A stretch of DNA of 64,000 nt, from the NCBI GenBank assembly GCA_963805915.1, contig CAWDWD010000012.1, positions 1 through 64,000 of the forward strand, written 5' to 3'. The translations under genes and the position numbers were made by a program. Under the pieces are notes generated by a model. That model was not told the origin of the DNA. It worked only from the letters and a program-made list of their open reading frames with translations, and ran no database searches. Below, in pieces: positions 1 through 8,033 of the stretch; position 1 is the stretch's first letter, and every line of letters starts with the position of its first letter. This DNA comes from JAEULH01 sp963805915. Its GTDB lineage: Bacteria > Pseudomonadota > Alphaproteobacteria > Rhodospirillales > Defluviicoccaceae.

Positions 1-459
1 GACGGCGATCGTCCGTTCGGGGACCTCGACGATCCGCACATCGGGATTAGTTGGTTTCGGCGCCGTTTCCAGTGTGTATTCGTCCGGCAGAAAAAACCGC
101 ATGACATAGGTTCCCGCGGCCCGCGCCGTGGTCTCGATCGGCACCATCATGGGGATTTTTTCCGGCGCGGCGGCGGTCTCCACCGGTGCCGTCATCGCCA
201 CCTTCTTCTGCGAGCGATTGGCGCCCGAGATGTAACCGAAGAGAAGCCGAAACGCCTTGTTGCGTCCGCTGCTCTCGTCAGGCGCCGTGACAGGCGTCTC
301 GGCGACCAGCCGCGGCGGGTAGCGACGCACCTCGGTGTTTTCGTCGAGTTGGGCGACCACCGAATAGGAGGCCTGCTCGGTTCCCGAGCGCACACCGAAC
401 ACCGAGCATGCCGTCAGCAACAGCGCGCACACGATTGAACACCCCAACACCCGCATCAT
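1..459 (-). CDS. SOUL/heme-binding-type lipoprotein (3' end outside window)
   Basis: The first 153 residues are present; the gene runs off the left edge. The N-terminus is a lipoprotein signal ending in the lipobox LLTAC, so the mature protein should be anchored to a membrane by the Cys near residue 18. The body has the pattern of SOUL heme-binding proteins: YSVVAQLDENTEVRRYPPR, then a core with KVAMTAPVE and MMVPIETTARAAGTYVMRFF. Family members bind heme or related tetrapyrroles, but the bacterial role is poorly defined. Two ATG codons are tandem (459 and 456). No operon partner is visible upstream. Confidence 0.85.
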   Translation of the reverse strand, partial: MMRVLGCSIVCALLLTACSVFGVRSGTEQASYSVVAQLDENTEVRRYPPRLVAETPVTAPDESSGRNKAFRLLFGYISGANRSQKKVAMTAPVETAAAPEKIPMMVPIETTARAAGTYVMRFFLPDEYTLETAPKPTNPDVRIVEVPERTIAV

Positions 460-1022
460 CGAGATCCCAATCGCATATAGTTTGACATGGCCAAGCCCAC
501 ATGGACAGGAGGATCCCGGTTCACAACGCCCGAGGCTTTGGATCAAACGGGCGAGCAGGCATTGCGGGCACCCGGCGCCAGGCCATGCTCAACGGCGACG
601 GCCGGTCGTTCGCCGAGGTCGTCGATGAGCGGACGGCAAAGGCGTGGTGATGGAGGCCGGCCGGATCTCACCGGCCGGTGCAGCCACCGACGTCGCCATC
701 ACCTGCGGACTGCTGCTCGGCGTTCGGATCGCGCTGTTCCCGCTCGTCGGGCTCAACGCCGCACTGGCCCATGGGCTGGCCACGGTGCTCAGGATCATTG
801 CCACGTGCGCGAACTGGTTGACGGCGTGGTGCGGTTGGGAGTGGGCCGACCGTTCCCGGTGTGCGACCCGGAGCCGATCCATGACGTGACCCGCGCGGGG
901 CGCTCATACGCGCGGATTGCAGCGAGCAGAAGATCGGATCAGACTGTTCCGTCCGGGCCGGCTCCAGTCGGACCACCGAAGCCGCGAGAAGCGGACGGAC
1001 CCGGACCGGGAGGAGGTTGATC
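460..1022. other. Region without a supported gene
   Basis: This 560-base stretch separates the divergent lipoprotein and GYD genes. I see no conserved protein in it. Two short plus-strand frames exist: a 49-codon frame at 501-650 and an 81-codon frame at 644-889 with a hydrophobic middle (DVAITCGLLLGVRIALFPLV). Neither has a good ribosome site or a recognisable family, and overlapping frames of similar length on both strands suggest chance. It may hold a decayed gene. Confidence 0.4.
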
Positions 1023-1370
1023 ATGGCGTACTATCTTTACCGGTGGACCTACAAGGACCCCGCCATTCAGGCGATGCGCGAGATCCCGCAGGACCGGCCG
1101 GCGCAACTGCGCAAGGCGGTCGAGGCGTTTGACGGCAAGCTGCACCAGTTCTTCTACGCGCTGGGCGATATCGACGGCGTTGCCATCGTCGAGTTTCCTG
1201 ACAACGAGAGCTGTGTCGCCTGCAGCTTGACCTTGACGGGCGCTGGCGGAACGACAACGCTCGCGACCACCGTCCTTCTTTCGCCGGAAGATGGGTATCG
1301 AGCGATGCAGAAAGCGAACGCAACGACCACCGGCTACAGGGCGCCCGTCGGTTACTCGAGCCACGGCTAA
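1023..1370 (+). CDS. GYD domain protein
   Basis: A 115-residue cytosolic protein that matches the small GYD family: it opens MAYYLYRWTYKDPAIQAM and continues with EAFDGKLHQFFYALGDIDGVAIVEFPDNES, the usual alternation of strands and helices of this ferredoxin-like fold. The function of the family is unknown. The ATG at 1023 is preferred over the in-frame TTG at 1017 because AGGAGG (1011-1016) lies 6 bases upstream of the ATG but abuts the TTG. It appears to stand alone, with 137 bases before the next gene. Confidence 0.8.
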   Translation: MAYYLYRWTYKDPAIQAMREIPQDRPAQLRKAVEAFDGKLHQFFYALGDIDGVAIVEFPDNESCVACSLTLTGAGGTTTLATTVLLSPEDGYRAMQKANATTTGYRAPVGYSSHG

Positions 1371-1507
1371 CGGGCAAGCTAGCGGGACTGCTTGCCTGTG
1401 GCCCGCAGGCCGCTGCGCCGATTCGGCGGTCAGTTTGGATTCGTCTTTCGTCTGGTAGATGCGGCGGCCGCCAATCTTGAGAGCGAGGCAGAGTTTCTGC
1501 AACTGGC

Positions 1508-2620
1508 ATGCATCCGATGCAAGAACAGTCGGCTAGTAGAAATCCGGGTGCTGGTCACCGCGGCGGACACGAGCCCGGCGGACATGAGATCGACGTTCGA
1601 CCGATCGATGCCCTCGCGGACGAGGCGGCCGAGTGGGTTAACGACCAGATTTGGGCTCGGTATTCTGACCCCCGGGCGACCTTTGGAACCTGGGAGCGCC
1701 ATCACTCACCACAGGACGTGCGCTATCATGTTGAGTTTCTGGTCGCCGCTCTCGAAACTTCCGCACCGGAGTGCTTCGTAGATTACGTGCGCTGGCTGTC
1801 GACAGTTCTGAGGTCCCGGGGGGTTCCGGTCGAGATGCTGAGCGAGTCTCTCAGCCTTATCCTCAAGTTTTGGGAAAGCCGCTTGGATGTCGCTCTCGCG
1901 TCGCGCACCAAAGCCATCATCGATGCCGGAATGAGGGCCGTGTCAGGCGAGACCGGAGCTTCTAAACAGCTCTATCAATATCGAATGCCCGAACCAATGC
2001 CGCAGGTTGAGGCGCTGACGCAATGCATGCTGCGCGGCGATGCACGCGCCGCCCGATCCCTCATGCTCCAGAGGGTCCATAAAAATGTGGATTATCTCCG
2101 CATTGCCACGCACCTGTTTCAACCGGCGCTATACCGGATCGGCGAACTGTGGGAGCGGAACGAGATTACGGTTGCGGGAGAACACTTGGCCACCGCGATC
2201 ATTCGGACTCTGATGGTCGAGTGTTATATGTCGGCTAAATTGAAAAAGCCGGTCCGGCGTAAAGCGTTGCTTGCAGGTGTGGAACAGAACCGGCACGTGC
2301 TTGGTTTGCGAATGGTCGCCGATGCCTATTGTCTGGCCGGGTGGTCAGTTCAATACCTGGGCGCGGATACGCCGACACAGGCGCTGATCGCGCAGACAGA
2401 CGTTTTCCGACCGGACATTGTCGGTCTGTCTGCGTCTTTGGTCCAACAACTTCGTACCATGAAACGGGCAATAGAGGGATTGCGGTCCGAGCTGGGTTCC
2501 CAGTGTCCGGCCATTATCGTCGGCGGCATTCCGACCAACCAGATTGATCAGGTTTGGCGCTGGGTTGGCGCGGATGAATGGAATTCGGATGCGGAAAAAG
2601 TCTTCGCGGAAGCCGCATGA
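1508..2620 (+). CDS. Stand-alone cobalamin-binding sensor protein with W-x9-EH motif
   Basis: 370 residues. Residues about 30-130 form a helical N-terminal domain of unknown type (WVNDQIWARYSDP to LSLILKFWESRLDVAL). Residues about 165-235 are a B12-binding helical cap containing W215-x9-E225-H226 (WERNEITVAGEH). Residues about 250-368 are a Rossmann B12-binding domain with NRHVLG, whose His263 would be the lower axial Co ligand, and YLGADTP. The W-x9-EH motif is the signature of CarH/LitR light sensors that hold adenosylcobalamin. No MerR-type DNA-binding domain is present, so it would have to act on a partner protein. There is no strong ribosome site at the ATG. Function beyond B12 binding is inference. 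Confidence 0.75.
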   Translation: MHPMQEQSASRNPGAGHRGGHEPGGHEIDVRPIDALADEAAEWVNDQIWARYSDPRATFGTWERHHSPQDVRYHVEFLVAALETSAPECFVDYVRWLSTVLRSRGVPVEMLSESLSLILKFWESRLDVALASRTKAIIDAGMRAVSGETGASKQLYQYRMPEPMPQVEALTQCMLRGDARAARSLMLQRVHKNVDYLRIATHLFQPALYRIGELWERNEITVAGEHLATAIIRTLMVECYMSAKLKKPVRRKALLAGVEQNRHVLGLRMVADAYCLAGWSVQYLGADTPTQALIAQTDVFRPDIVGLSASLVQQLRTMKRAIEGLRSELGSQCPAIIVGGIPTNQIDQVWRWVGADEWNSDAEKVFAEAA

Positions 2621-2745
2621 ACAAGGTGACGAGGAAGACGTACGTGGGGGAGAGAAAGCCGTATCCGCTCCTCATTCTCGGGCTGGGCTCGCGGATCACC
2701 GGCGGCTAGACCACAGGCCCGTTGCGCCTTTTATTGAGTGCACCA

Positions 2746-2768
2746 CCGCCGGGCTTGGGCCCCGGCGG
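2746..2768. terminator. Hairpin between convergent genes
   Basis: An 8-bp perfect GC stem (CCGCCGGG / CCCGGCGG) with a 7-base loop lies between the ends of the B12-binding gene and the convergent DUF3489 gene. There is no clear T-run on either side, so it may only stabilise 3' ends. Its placement between converging stops supports a terminator role. Confidence 0.4.
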
Positions 2769-2782
2769 CGCGAGCACCTCGT

Positions 2783-3151
2783 TCAATCGCAGATCCGGTA
2801 GACGCGGGCCGCGCCCTCGCTCTTCTCGGAGATGATGGTGAGCCCGAGCTTCTTTCTCAGCGCGCCGGCCATGGCGCCGCGGCAGGTGTGACGCTGCCAG
2901 CCCATCGCCTCGGCGATCTGCTCGATGGTGGCGCCCTCGGGGCGCTTGAGCATTGCGATCATCCGCGCCTGCTTGCTGTCCGGCCGAGCGCCGCTACGGC
3001 GCCGCGGCGTGACCGCGAGCGGCGTTGCGTTCGGCACTACGGAGGCTTCGCCCGGCTCGTCCCTAGTGCGTATTCCACTGAAGTCGGCCACCGATTCCAA
3101 TCGAAGCCGGCCGGGGATTCCAAAAACTGAAGGCGGCCGGGGTGGCGTCAT
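2783..3151 (-). CDS. DUF3489 protein, N-terminus probably replaced by an IS end
   Basis: The C-terminal 65 residues match DUF3489 well: SKQARMIAMLKRPEGATIEQ, AMGWQRHTCRGAMAGALRKK and LGLTIISEKSEGAARVYRI. This is a winged-helix-like domain often found on plasmids and islands; its function is not known. Longer relatives carry an N-terminal helical domain (LSDTQ type), which is absent here. The open frame upstream of base 3067 runs into the left end of the IS21 element, so residues 1-28 are IS-derived and the true 5' part has been lost. It is probably a truncated gene. Confidence 0.6.
   Translation of the reverse strand: MTPPRPPSVFGIPGRLRLESVADFSGIRTRDEPGEASVVPNATPLAVTPRRRSGARPDSKQARMIAMLKRPEGATIEQIAEAMGWQRHTCRGAMAGALRKKLGLTIISEKSEGAARVYRICD
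3080..3142. repeat. IS21 left-end direct repeats
   Basis: Three near-identical units begin at 3080 (GAAGTCGGCCACCGATTCC), 3103 (GAAGCCGGCCGGGGATTCC) and 3129 (GAAGGCGGCCGGGG). They repeat every 23-26 bases and are matched in inverted orientation at the right end (about 5568-5601). Multiple end-repeats of this kind are transposase-binding sites in IS21 elements. Confidence 0.7.
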
Positions 3152-3167
3152 CGGCGGCGTGATGGGT

Positions 3168-3929
3168 TCAGGTTACGGTGGCGACGTCAAGTCTGTCGCG
3201 TTGGGCAATAAGCTTGCGCATGCTTTCTCCCTTCAGGACAAGGCGGTGAGCATTATGGATGAGGCGGTCGAGGATGGCGTCAGCCAGGGTTGGATCGCCG
3301 ATCACGTCATGCCAGTGCTCGACGGGAACCTGGCTGGTGACGATGGTTGACGCGCGGCCATGGCGATCGTCGACGATTTCGAGAAGATCGCGGCGCTGCT
3401 CGGCGGTCATGGGCGCGAGCCCCCAATCGTCGAGAATAAGCAACTGGACGCGGGCCAGGCGGGTCAGCAGACGCCCATAACGGCCGTCGCCGCGGGCAAG
3501 GGCGAGCGCCTCGAGCAGCCTGGGCAGGCGGTGATAAAGGACGGAGCGATCGTCGCGGCAGGCTTTGTGCCCGAGCGCGCATGCGATCCAACTTTTTCCG
3601 ACGCCGGTCGGGCCGATGATCAGCAAGTTGAGCTTGCGTTCGATCCAGTCACCGGCGACGAGGCTGGTGAGCAGGGTTCGATCGAGGCCGCGGGGGGTGG
3701 TGAGATCGATGTCCTCGGCAACGGCGGCGTGCCGCAGCCCGGCGAATTTCAGCCGGGTTGCGAGGCTCTTGTTCTGCCGCTCGACGACCTCACGATCGAC
3801 CATGATGGCGAGACGATCCTCGAACGGGAGTGAGGCGACGTCGGGCAGGCGGCGCTGATCGTCGAAGGCCTTGGCCATGCCGGTCAGGCCGAGGGCGATA
3901 AGGCGATCGAGGGTGGGATGGGTGAGCAT
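3168..3929 (-). CDS. istB: IS21-like element helper ATPase IstB
   Basis: A 253-residue AAA+ ATPase of the DnaA/DnaC type. Walker A is GPTGVGKS (about residue 105), Walker B is LLILDDWG, and a C-terminal sensor region reads DAILDRLIHNAHRLVLKGESMRK. It assists target selection and strand transfer by IstA. It starts 15 bases after istA ends, with AGGAG-like sequence upstream of its ATG. Length and motifs are intact, so the element may still be mobile. Confidence 0.95.
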   Translation of the reverse strand: MLTHPTLDRLIALGLTGMAKAFDDQRRLPDVASLPFEDRLAIMVDREVVERQNKSLATRLKFAGLRHAAVAEDIDLTTPRGLDRTLLTSLVAGDWIERKLNLLIIGPTGVGKSWIACALGHKACRDDRSVLYHRLPRLLEALALARGDGRYGRLLTRLARVQLLILDDWGLAPMTAEQRRDLLEIVDDRHGRASTIVTSQVPVEHWHDVIGDPTLADAILDRLIHNAHRLVLKGESMRKLIAQRDRLDVATVT

Positions 3930-3944
3930 GGAGGTCTCCTGTTG

Positions 3945-5483
3945 TTAATGGTAATAGCCGCGGCCGCGGATGTTACCGTGGCGAATGGGTTGGGCGGCCG
4001 CGGCGTCGGCGTGGAAGGCCTTGTCGAGGCCATTCTTGAGGATCGAGGCAATCGAGCCGTAGGTGCTGGCGCCGATACTCAGGCCCCGCAGGCAGGCGGC
4101 TTCGAGGCGGATGTCGCCATAGCTTTTGGCCAGCCTCAGGATGCCGAGGCCGGCACGAAAGCCCTGCTCGGGATGGGGCTTGGCGCGCAGGATCGTCTCG
4201 ATCAGCTGGACGGTCGCGGGGCCGATCCTGGCGGCCTCGCGCGTAAGCCGAGCCGGTGTCCATTCGGCGTAGCGCCGATGCGCGCTCGGCATGTGCTCCG
4301 GCACCGTGGTGTGGCGGTTGCGCAGCGACGAACGCACGTGGGCGGCCACGCGCTTGCCTTTGTGGAAGACTTCGACGGTGGTCTCGGTGGTGCGCGCCTC
4401 GACGGTCTGGCGGATCAGACCCGATGGGAGCGAGTAGAAGTGGCCGGCGAGTTCGATGTGGTAGTCGGGCGCGACACGCGCCTTCTTCCACTCGGCATAT
4501 TCGTAGGGTTCGGCCGGCAGAGGCGCGAGCGCCGGGGCATCCATCGTTTCGAAGAGCTGCCGCCGGCTGGCGCCGATCTTGCGCATCGGCCGGGCGTTGA
4601 GTGCGGCGAGCAGCTCGGCGATCGCCGCGTTCAATTCGGCCAGCGAGAAGAAGCGCCGGTGGCGCAGACGGGCGAGAATCCAGCGCTCGACGATCAGCAC
4701 CGCGACCTCGACCTTGGCCTTGTCACGCGGCTTGCGCACCCGCGCCGGCAAGATCGCCGTGCCGTAGTGGGTGGAAAGATCCTGGTAAGTGCGATTGATC
4801 CCCGGCTCGTAGCGGCAGGCAACGGTGACGCCGGCTTTCAGGTTGTCGCAGACGACCAGGGCCGGCACGCCACCGAGAAAGGCGAAACCATCGACGTGGG
4901 CGCCGGTCCAGTCGGCGAGCCCCTCGCTCCAGCGGGCCTGCGCGAACGTGTAATTGGAGGCGCCGAGCACGGCGACAAAGATGTGCGCGGCGCGAACCTC
5001 GCCGCTTGGGACATCGAAGACCGGAACCGTGTCACCGGCAAAATCGACAGACAGCTTCTCGCCGGCGACATGGATCTGGCGCATGGTCGCGCTGACCGTC
5101 CGCCGCCACGCGCCATGGAGCGCGCAAAACCGGCTGTAGCCGTAGCCGGCGGGATGCTCGGCCCGATATTCCTCCCATAGCAGCAGCAGCGTGACGCCCG
5201 GCCGGCGCAGCTCCAACTGCAGCCGGCCCCAGTCCGGCAGTGGCGCAGGCGGACCGCCATGAAAGCCCGGCGGCGTGAACAGCCGCCGGTCTAGCGCAGC
5301 GTCGTCGAGCTCGGCGGGGAGCGGCCAGCCGAGCCCAATCACAGACGCTCGACGCAGGTATTCCGCCACCGTCGATCGGCTGACACCAACCGACCGGGCG
5401 ATGACCCGCTCACTGACGCCGCAGGCGTGTTTCAGGCGAAGTACTTCTCGAACTTTGCGCATCGGCAATCTCTCAGCAGCCAT
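3945..5483 (-). CDS. istA: IS21 family transposase IstA
   Basis: A 512-residue DDE transposase. An N-terminal HTH (residues about 10-45, VREVLRLKHACGVSERVIARSVGVSRSTVAEYL) is followed by a retroviral-integrase-like core. Candidate catalytic residues are the Asp in SVDFAGDTVPV, the Asp in VVCDNLKAGV and the Glu in DKAKVEVAV. The C-terminal region (YHIELAGHFYSLPSGLI) matches the Mu-like C-terminal domain. The reading frame is intact and istB follows directly. Confidence 0.95.
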   Translation of the reverse strand: MAAERLPMRKVREVLRLKHACGVSERVIARSVGVSRSTVAEYLRRASVIGLGWPLPAELDDAALDRRLFTPPGFHGGPPAPLPDWGRLQLELRRPGVTLLLLWEEYRAEHPAGYGYSRFCALHGAWRRTVSATMRQIHVAGEKLSVDFAGDTVPVFDVPSGEVRAAHIFVAVLGASNYTFAQARWSEGLADWTGAHVDGFAFLGGVPALVVCDNLKAGVTVACRYEPGINRTYQDLSTHYGTAILPARVRKPRDKAKVEVAVLIVERWILARLRHRRFFSLAELNAAIAELLAALNARPMRKIGASRRQLFETMDAPALAPLPAEPYEYAEWKKARVAPDYHIELAGHFYSLPSGLIRQTVEARTTETTVEVFHKGKRVAAHVRSSLRNRHTTVPEHMPSAHRRYAEWTPARLTREAARIGPATVQLIETILRAKPHPEQGFRAGLGILRLAKSYGDIRLEAACLRGLSIGASTYGSIASILKNGLDKAFHADAAAAQPIRHGNIRGRGYYH

Positions 5484-5614
5484 CGGACCTCCCTCGCGTT
5501 CATGAGCGAGGGAACCCTAGCCGCATCTCAATCGCCGACGACGCTCGCCCCTTGGAAGCCGTCAGGGGGTGGCCGCCTTCATCGGAATCGGTGGCCGGCT
5601 TGCCGCGGAATATG

Positions 5615-5704
5615 CAGCTTGGCGAGCACAGCCGGTCGATCCTGGCCGAATTGGGGCTGAGCGGCGACGAAATCGCCGTCCTTATCGCGGACAACGCGAT
5701 ATGA
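5615..5704 (+). pseudogene. C-terminal remnant of a CaiB/BaiF CoA-transferase family gene
   Basis: Immediately outside the IS21 right end the plus strand reads QLGEHSRSILAELGLSGDEI then AVLIADNAI and stop. LGEH-x5-LAELG-x4-EIA-L is the characteristic end of class III (CaiB/BaiF) CoA-transferases. The remaining ~95% of the gene is absent; the other side of the IS holds an unrelated DUF3489 gene. The fragment has no start and cannot be functional. It marks a deletion or inversion associated with the IS. Confidence 0.65.
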
Positions 5705-5820
5705 GATCCGTGGCGCCCGGACGAGCGCGGACAAACTGCGCGATCACCTCATCATCGGATCAACGTCGTCCCGCCTTTGCATCATCGATGCAAGGGGTTT
5801 CGCGGAAATTAGGGCGGACA

Positions 5821-6384
5821 TCAAGGAAGCATCATCGGTCGGGCCAGCACGCTGTCGGCAAGGACGGGGTAGCGGCCGCGCGGGCTGAACAGCTGATAGT
5901 GCCACCACTCGTTGCGATAGAAATCGAACCCCGCCGCGGTCATGATGCCGAGCAGCAGGGCGCGGTTGCGCTGCGCGCGCGGCGAAATATCCGTCGAGCC
6001 ATGCCACGAGAGCGGCCGCATGTCGTCGAAGCCGGTGCCCATGTCGAGGTCGGCTCCGGTGGCGGCCTCGATCAGGGTAAGATCGACCGCCGCGCCCATG
6101 CTGTGGGGCGAGCCGCGCCGGGGGTCGGCGATGTAGGTCGGGTCGGGCAGGTATGTCCACAGCCGCCATTGCGCCTCCGCGGGACGAAACGCATCGAGAA
6201 TGCGCAGCCGGTAGCCGAGCGGCGCGGCGAGCGATACCGCCGTTCGCAACAGCGCGGCGGTGTCGGCGTGGAGATGGCACTCGGCGCGGCGGTAGATCGC
6301 TTCGCCGGTGAAATTGCGGCTCGTCGCGTAAATCAGATCGAGTTCGACGGCAAACCCGTCCGTGGTGATTTCGACCAGGCTCAT
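5821..6384 (-). CDS. D-alanyl-D-alanine dipeptidase (VanX/DdpX family)
   Basis: A 187-residue zinc peptidase without a signal peptide, so probably cytosolic. It has the family zinc motif SPHSMGAAVDLT (His and Asp ligands, about residue 95) and the third ligand and catalytic Glu in NEWWHYQLF (about residue 158). The region LRILDAFRPAEAQ carries the conserved Arg. In species without vancomycin-resistance genes such enzymes recycle D-Ala-D-Ala from peptidoglycan; no van cluster is seen nearby, so a recycling role is inferred. It is transcribed away from tsaB. Confidence 0.85.
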   Translation of the reverse strand: MSLVEITTDGFAVELDLIYATSRNFTGEAIYRRAECHLHADTAALLRTAVSLAAPLGYRLRILDAFRPAEAQWRLWTYLPDPTYIADPRRGSPHSMGAAVDLTLIEAATGADLDMGTGFDDMRPLSWHGSTDISPRAQRNRALLLGIMTAAGFDFYRNEWWHYQLFSPRGRYPVLADSVLARPMMLP

Positions 6385-6489
6385 GGCTTATCGGGACCCC
6401 CGCAGACTTTCATGTATAGGCCGTTCATGGATAGAAAGTGCATGTATCAACCTTGCCGGCCAAGCCTTGTGATCGAGTTAAACCCCTGA

Positions 6490-7161
6490 ATGAACATTCT
6501 CGCGATCGAGACGACCTCGGCCGCGTGCTCGGCGGCGGTCCTCACCGAGCGCGGCGCCTTTGAGTGCCTCGAGCCGATCGCGCGCGGTCACGCCGAGCGG
6601 CTGATGCCCCTCATAGGCCAGGCGCTTGACGAGGCTCGATGCCGCTACGCCGATCTCGATCTCATCGCCGTCGCGACCGGTCCCGGCGCCTTTACCGGCA
6701 TCCGCGTCGGACTCGCCGCGGCGCGCGGCATCGCACTGGCCGCCGGCCTGCCGTGCCTCGGTGTTACGAGTTTCGAAGCCGTCATCGAAGAGGCGCGCGA
6801 GGGCGCCGATGATGTCCTGGCGCGCAACCAGAGCGTACTCGTGGTTCTCGACAGCCGGCGGGTCGAGTTGTTCGCGCAGGCCTTCACTCCGCCCGAGGGT
6901 AGCCCGCAAACAGCCTTTGTCGCCGCGCCCAATGACATGCCGCGTCACGTCGCGGGCGTTGTCGGGCTGATCGCCGGTGTCGGGCTCGAACCTGTCCAAG
7001 CGGCATACCTGCGTCATAACAGAAACAGTGCCCCTTCCATCGTCGAACTCCGCCCGAGGGCCGGCGCGGTAGCCCGCGCAGCCGTCCGCAAGTGGCGCTC
7101 CGGACAGCGGCCCGCCGGTTTCCCCGACCCGATTTACCTGCGCGCGCCCGATATCGGCTGA
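6490..7161 (+). CDS. tsaB: tRNA threonylcarbamoyladenosine biosynthesis protein TsaB
   Basis: 223 residues of the ASKHA fold, starting MNILAIETTSAACSAAVL and followed by ATGPGAFTGIRVGLAAARGIA, the hallmark of TsaB. It partners TsaD and TsaE to place t6A on ANN-decoding tRNAs in the cytosol. rimI begins three bases after the stop, the usual tsaB-rimI pairing. The ATG at 6490 is the only sensible start. Confidence 0.95.
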   Translation: MNILAIETTSAACSAAVLTERGAFECLEPIARGHAERLMPLIGQALDEARCRYADLDLIAVATGPGAFTGIRVGLAAARGIALAAGLPCLGVTSFEAVIEEAREGADDVLARNQSVLVVLDSRRVELFAQAFTPPEGSPQTAFVAAPNDMPRHVAGVVGLIAGVGLEPVQAAYLRHNRNSAPSIVELRPRAGAVARAAVRKWRSGQRPAGFPDPIYLRAPDIG

Positions 7162-7164
7162 GCG

Positions 7165-7656
7165 ATGAGTGAGGCGTCTCCCCGCAAGCGCGCGGCCGCG
7201 CCGCCCACCGACATCCGCGTCGAGGCCGTCACGCGCGTCCACGCCCCGGTGCTCGCCGCGCTGCACGCGCGATGTTTCAGCGAAGCCTGGAGCGTGGACT
7301 CCATCGAACGGCTGTTCGACACGCTCGGCGCCTTTGCGCTGATTGGGTCAGGGACGGAAGGTCCGGTGGCGTTCGTTCTCGGCCGCATTGTCGCCGGCGA
7401 GTGCGAGATTTTGGCCATCGGCGTCATCGAGGGGCACCGCCGACGAGGTTTCGGCGCGGCGATGCTCGTCGGCCTGAGCGAATTGGCGGCGGCATCGGGC
7501 GCCTCGCGAATTGTGATCGAGGTCGCGACCGACAACACCGCCGCGCGGACGCTCTATGCCGCTCACGGTTTCGAGGTGGTTGGGCTGCGGCGCGACTACT
7601 ACGAACGCCCTGGTTCGCCGCCGGTCGATGGCCTGATCATGTCGCTCCGCTTCTGA
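7165..7656 (+). CDS. rimI: Ribosomal protein S18 alanine N-acetyltransferase RimI
   Basis: A 163-residue GNAT acetyltransferase. The acetyl-CoA-binding segment reads IGVIEGHRRRGFGAAMLVGL, followed by the C-terminal VATDNTAARTLYAAHGFEVVGLRRDYY. RimI acetylates the N-terminal Ala of S18. It is the second gene of the tsaB-rimI pair. The N-terminal extension of about 15 residues before the conserved core is a little longer than usual. Confidence 0.92.
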   Translation: MSEASPRKRAAAPPTDIRVEAVTRVHAPVLAALHARCFSEAWSVDSIERLFDTLGAFALIGSGTEGPVAFVLGRIVAGECEILAIGVIEGHRRRGFGAAMLVGLSELAAASGASRIVIEVATDNTAARTLYAAHGFEVVGLRRDYYERPGSPPVDGLIMSLRF

Positions 7657-7673
7657 AGAACACGGCTGCGCGG

Positions 7674-7937
7674 CTACTTTTTGCGCACGCGCAGCCGGTG
7701 CGGGCCACTATCGGGCGGCTCTGCGGCGTCCGGCGGCTCCGCCTCCAAGGCGATGATCCGGTGGCCTTGCAGGGTCAGCGCACGCGGGATGTTCGCCAGT
7801 GGTTCCGAGCCGCTGAGGCGAATTTCAACGGTCTGTCCGCTCGCCATCCGCTCGATGAGCAGCTTGGTCCGCACGAAAGTGATCGGACAGATGTCTTCGG
7901 TAATGTCGATGAAAAAATCGGCATCGCTGTCATTCAT
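7674..7937 (-). CDS. TusA/SirA-like sulfurtransferase family protein
   Basis: 87 residues with the small TusA fold: FFIDITEDICPITFVRTKLLIERMASGQTVEIRL. The Cys is present, but the canonical CPxP motif is CPIT here. The C-terminal 25 residues are Pro/Glu rich and basic and extend beyond the fold. TusA proteins shuttle sulfane sulfur to tRNA thiolation or cofactor synthesis. No direct sulfur partner is adjacent. It is convergent with rimI and divergent from mucR. Confidence 0.8.
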   Translation of the reverse strand: MNDSDADFFIDITEDICPITFVRTKLLIERMASGQTVEIRLSGSEPLANIPRALTLQGHRIIALEAEPPDAAEPPDSGPHRLRVRKK

Positions 7938-8033
7938 AGCGCAACTTGTACTCTATATAATTTCACCTTGCTTCGCTCGCCGCCACTTTCTATATCATCC
8001 GGATACAAGCCAAAAAAAAGGGAAGAACAGCGG

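Larger units (their letters stand above)
3067..5616 (-). mobile_element. IS21-family insertion sequence, complete
   Basis: A 2550-bp element carries istA and istB. Its ends are imperfect inverted repeats: TGCGTATTCC followed by GGCCACCGATTCC on the left (from 3067), and TGCATATTCC with the same GGCCACCGATTCC on the complementary strand of the right end (to 5616). Internal copies of the transposase-binding unit occur at both ends, as is typical of IS21. The flanks do not show a target-site duplication: the left flank ends CCCTAG and the right begins GCTTGG. The terminal bases are assigned by eye and could shift by a few bases. Confidence 0.8.

Noticed and set aside
487..1020. 177-codon plus-strand frame after the SOUL lipoprotein
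   Set aside because: Low-complexity Arg/Pro/Gly composition, several overlapping frames of similar size, no known domain and no ribosome site.
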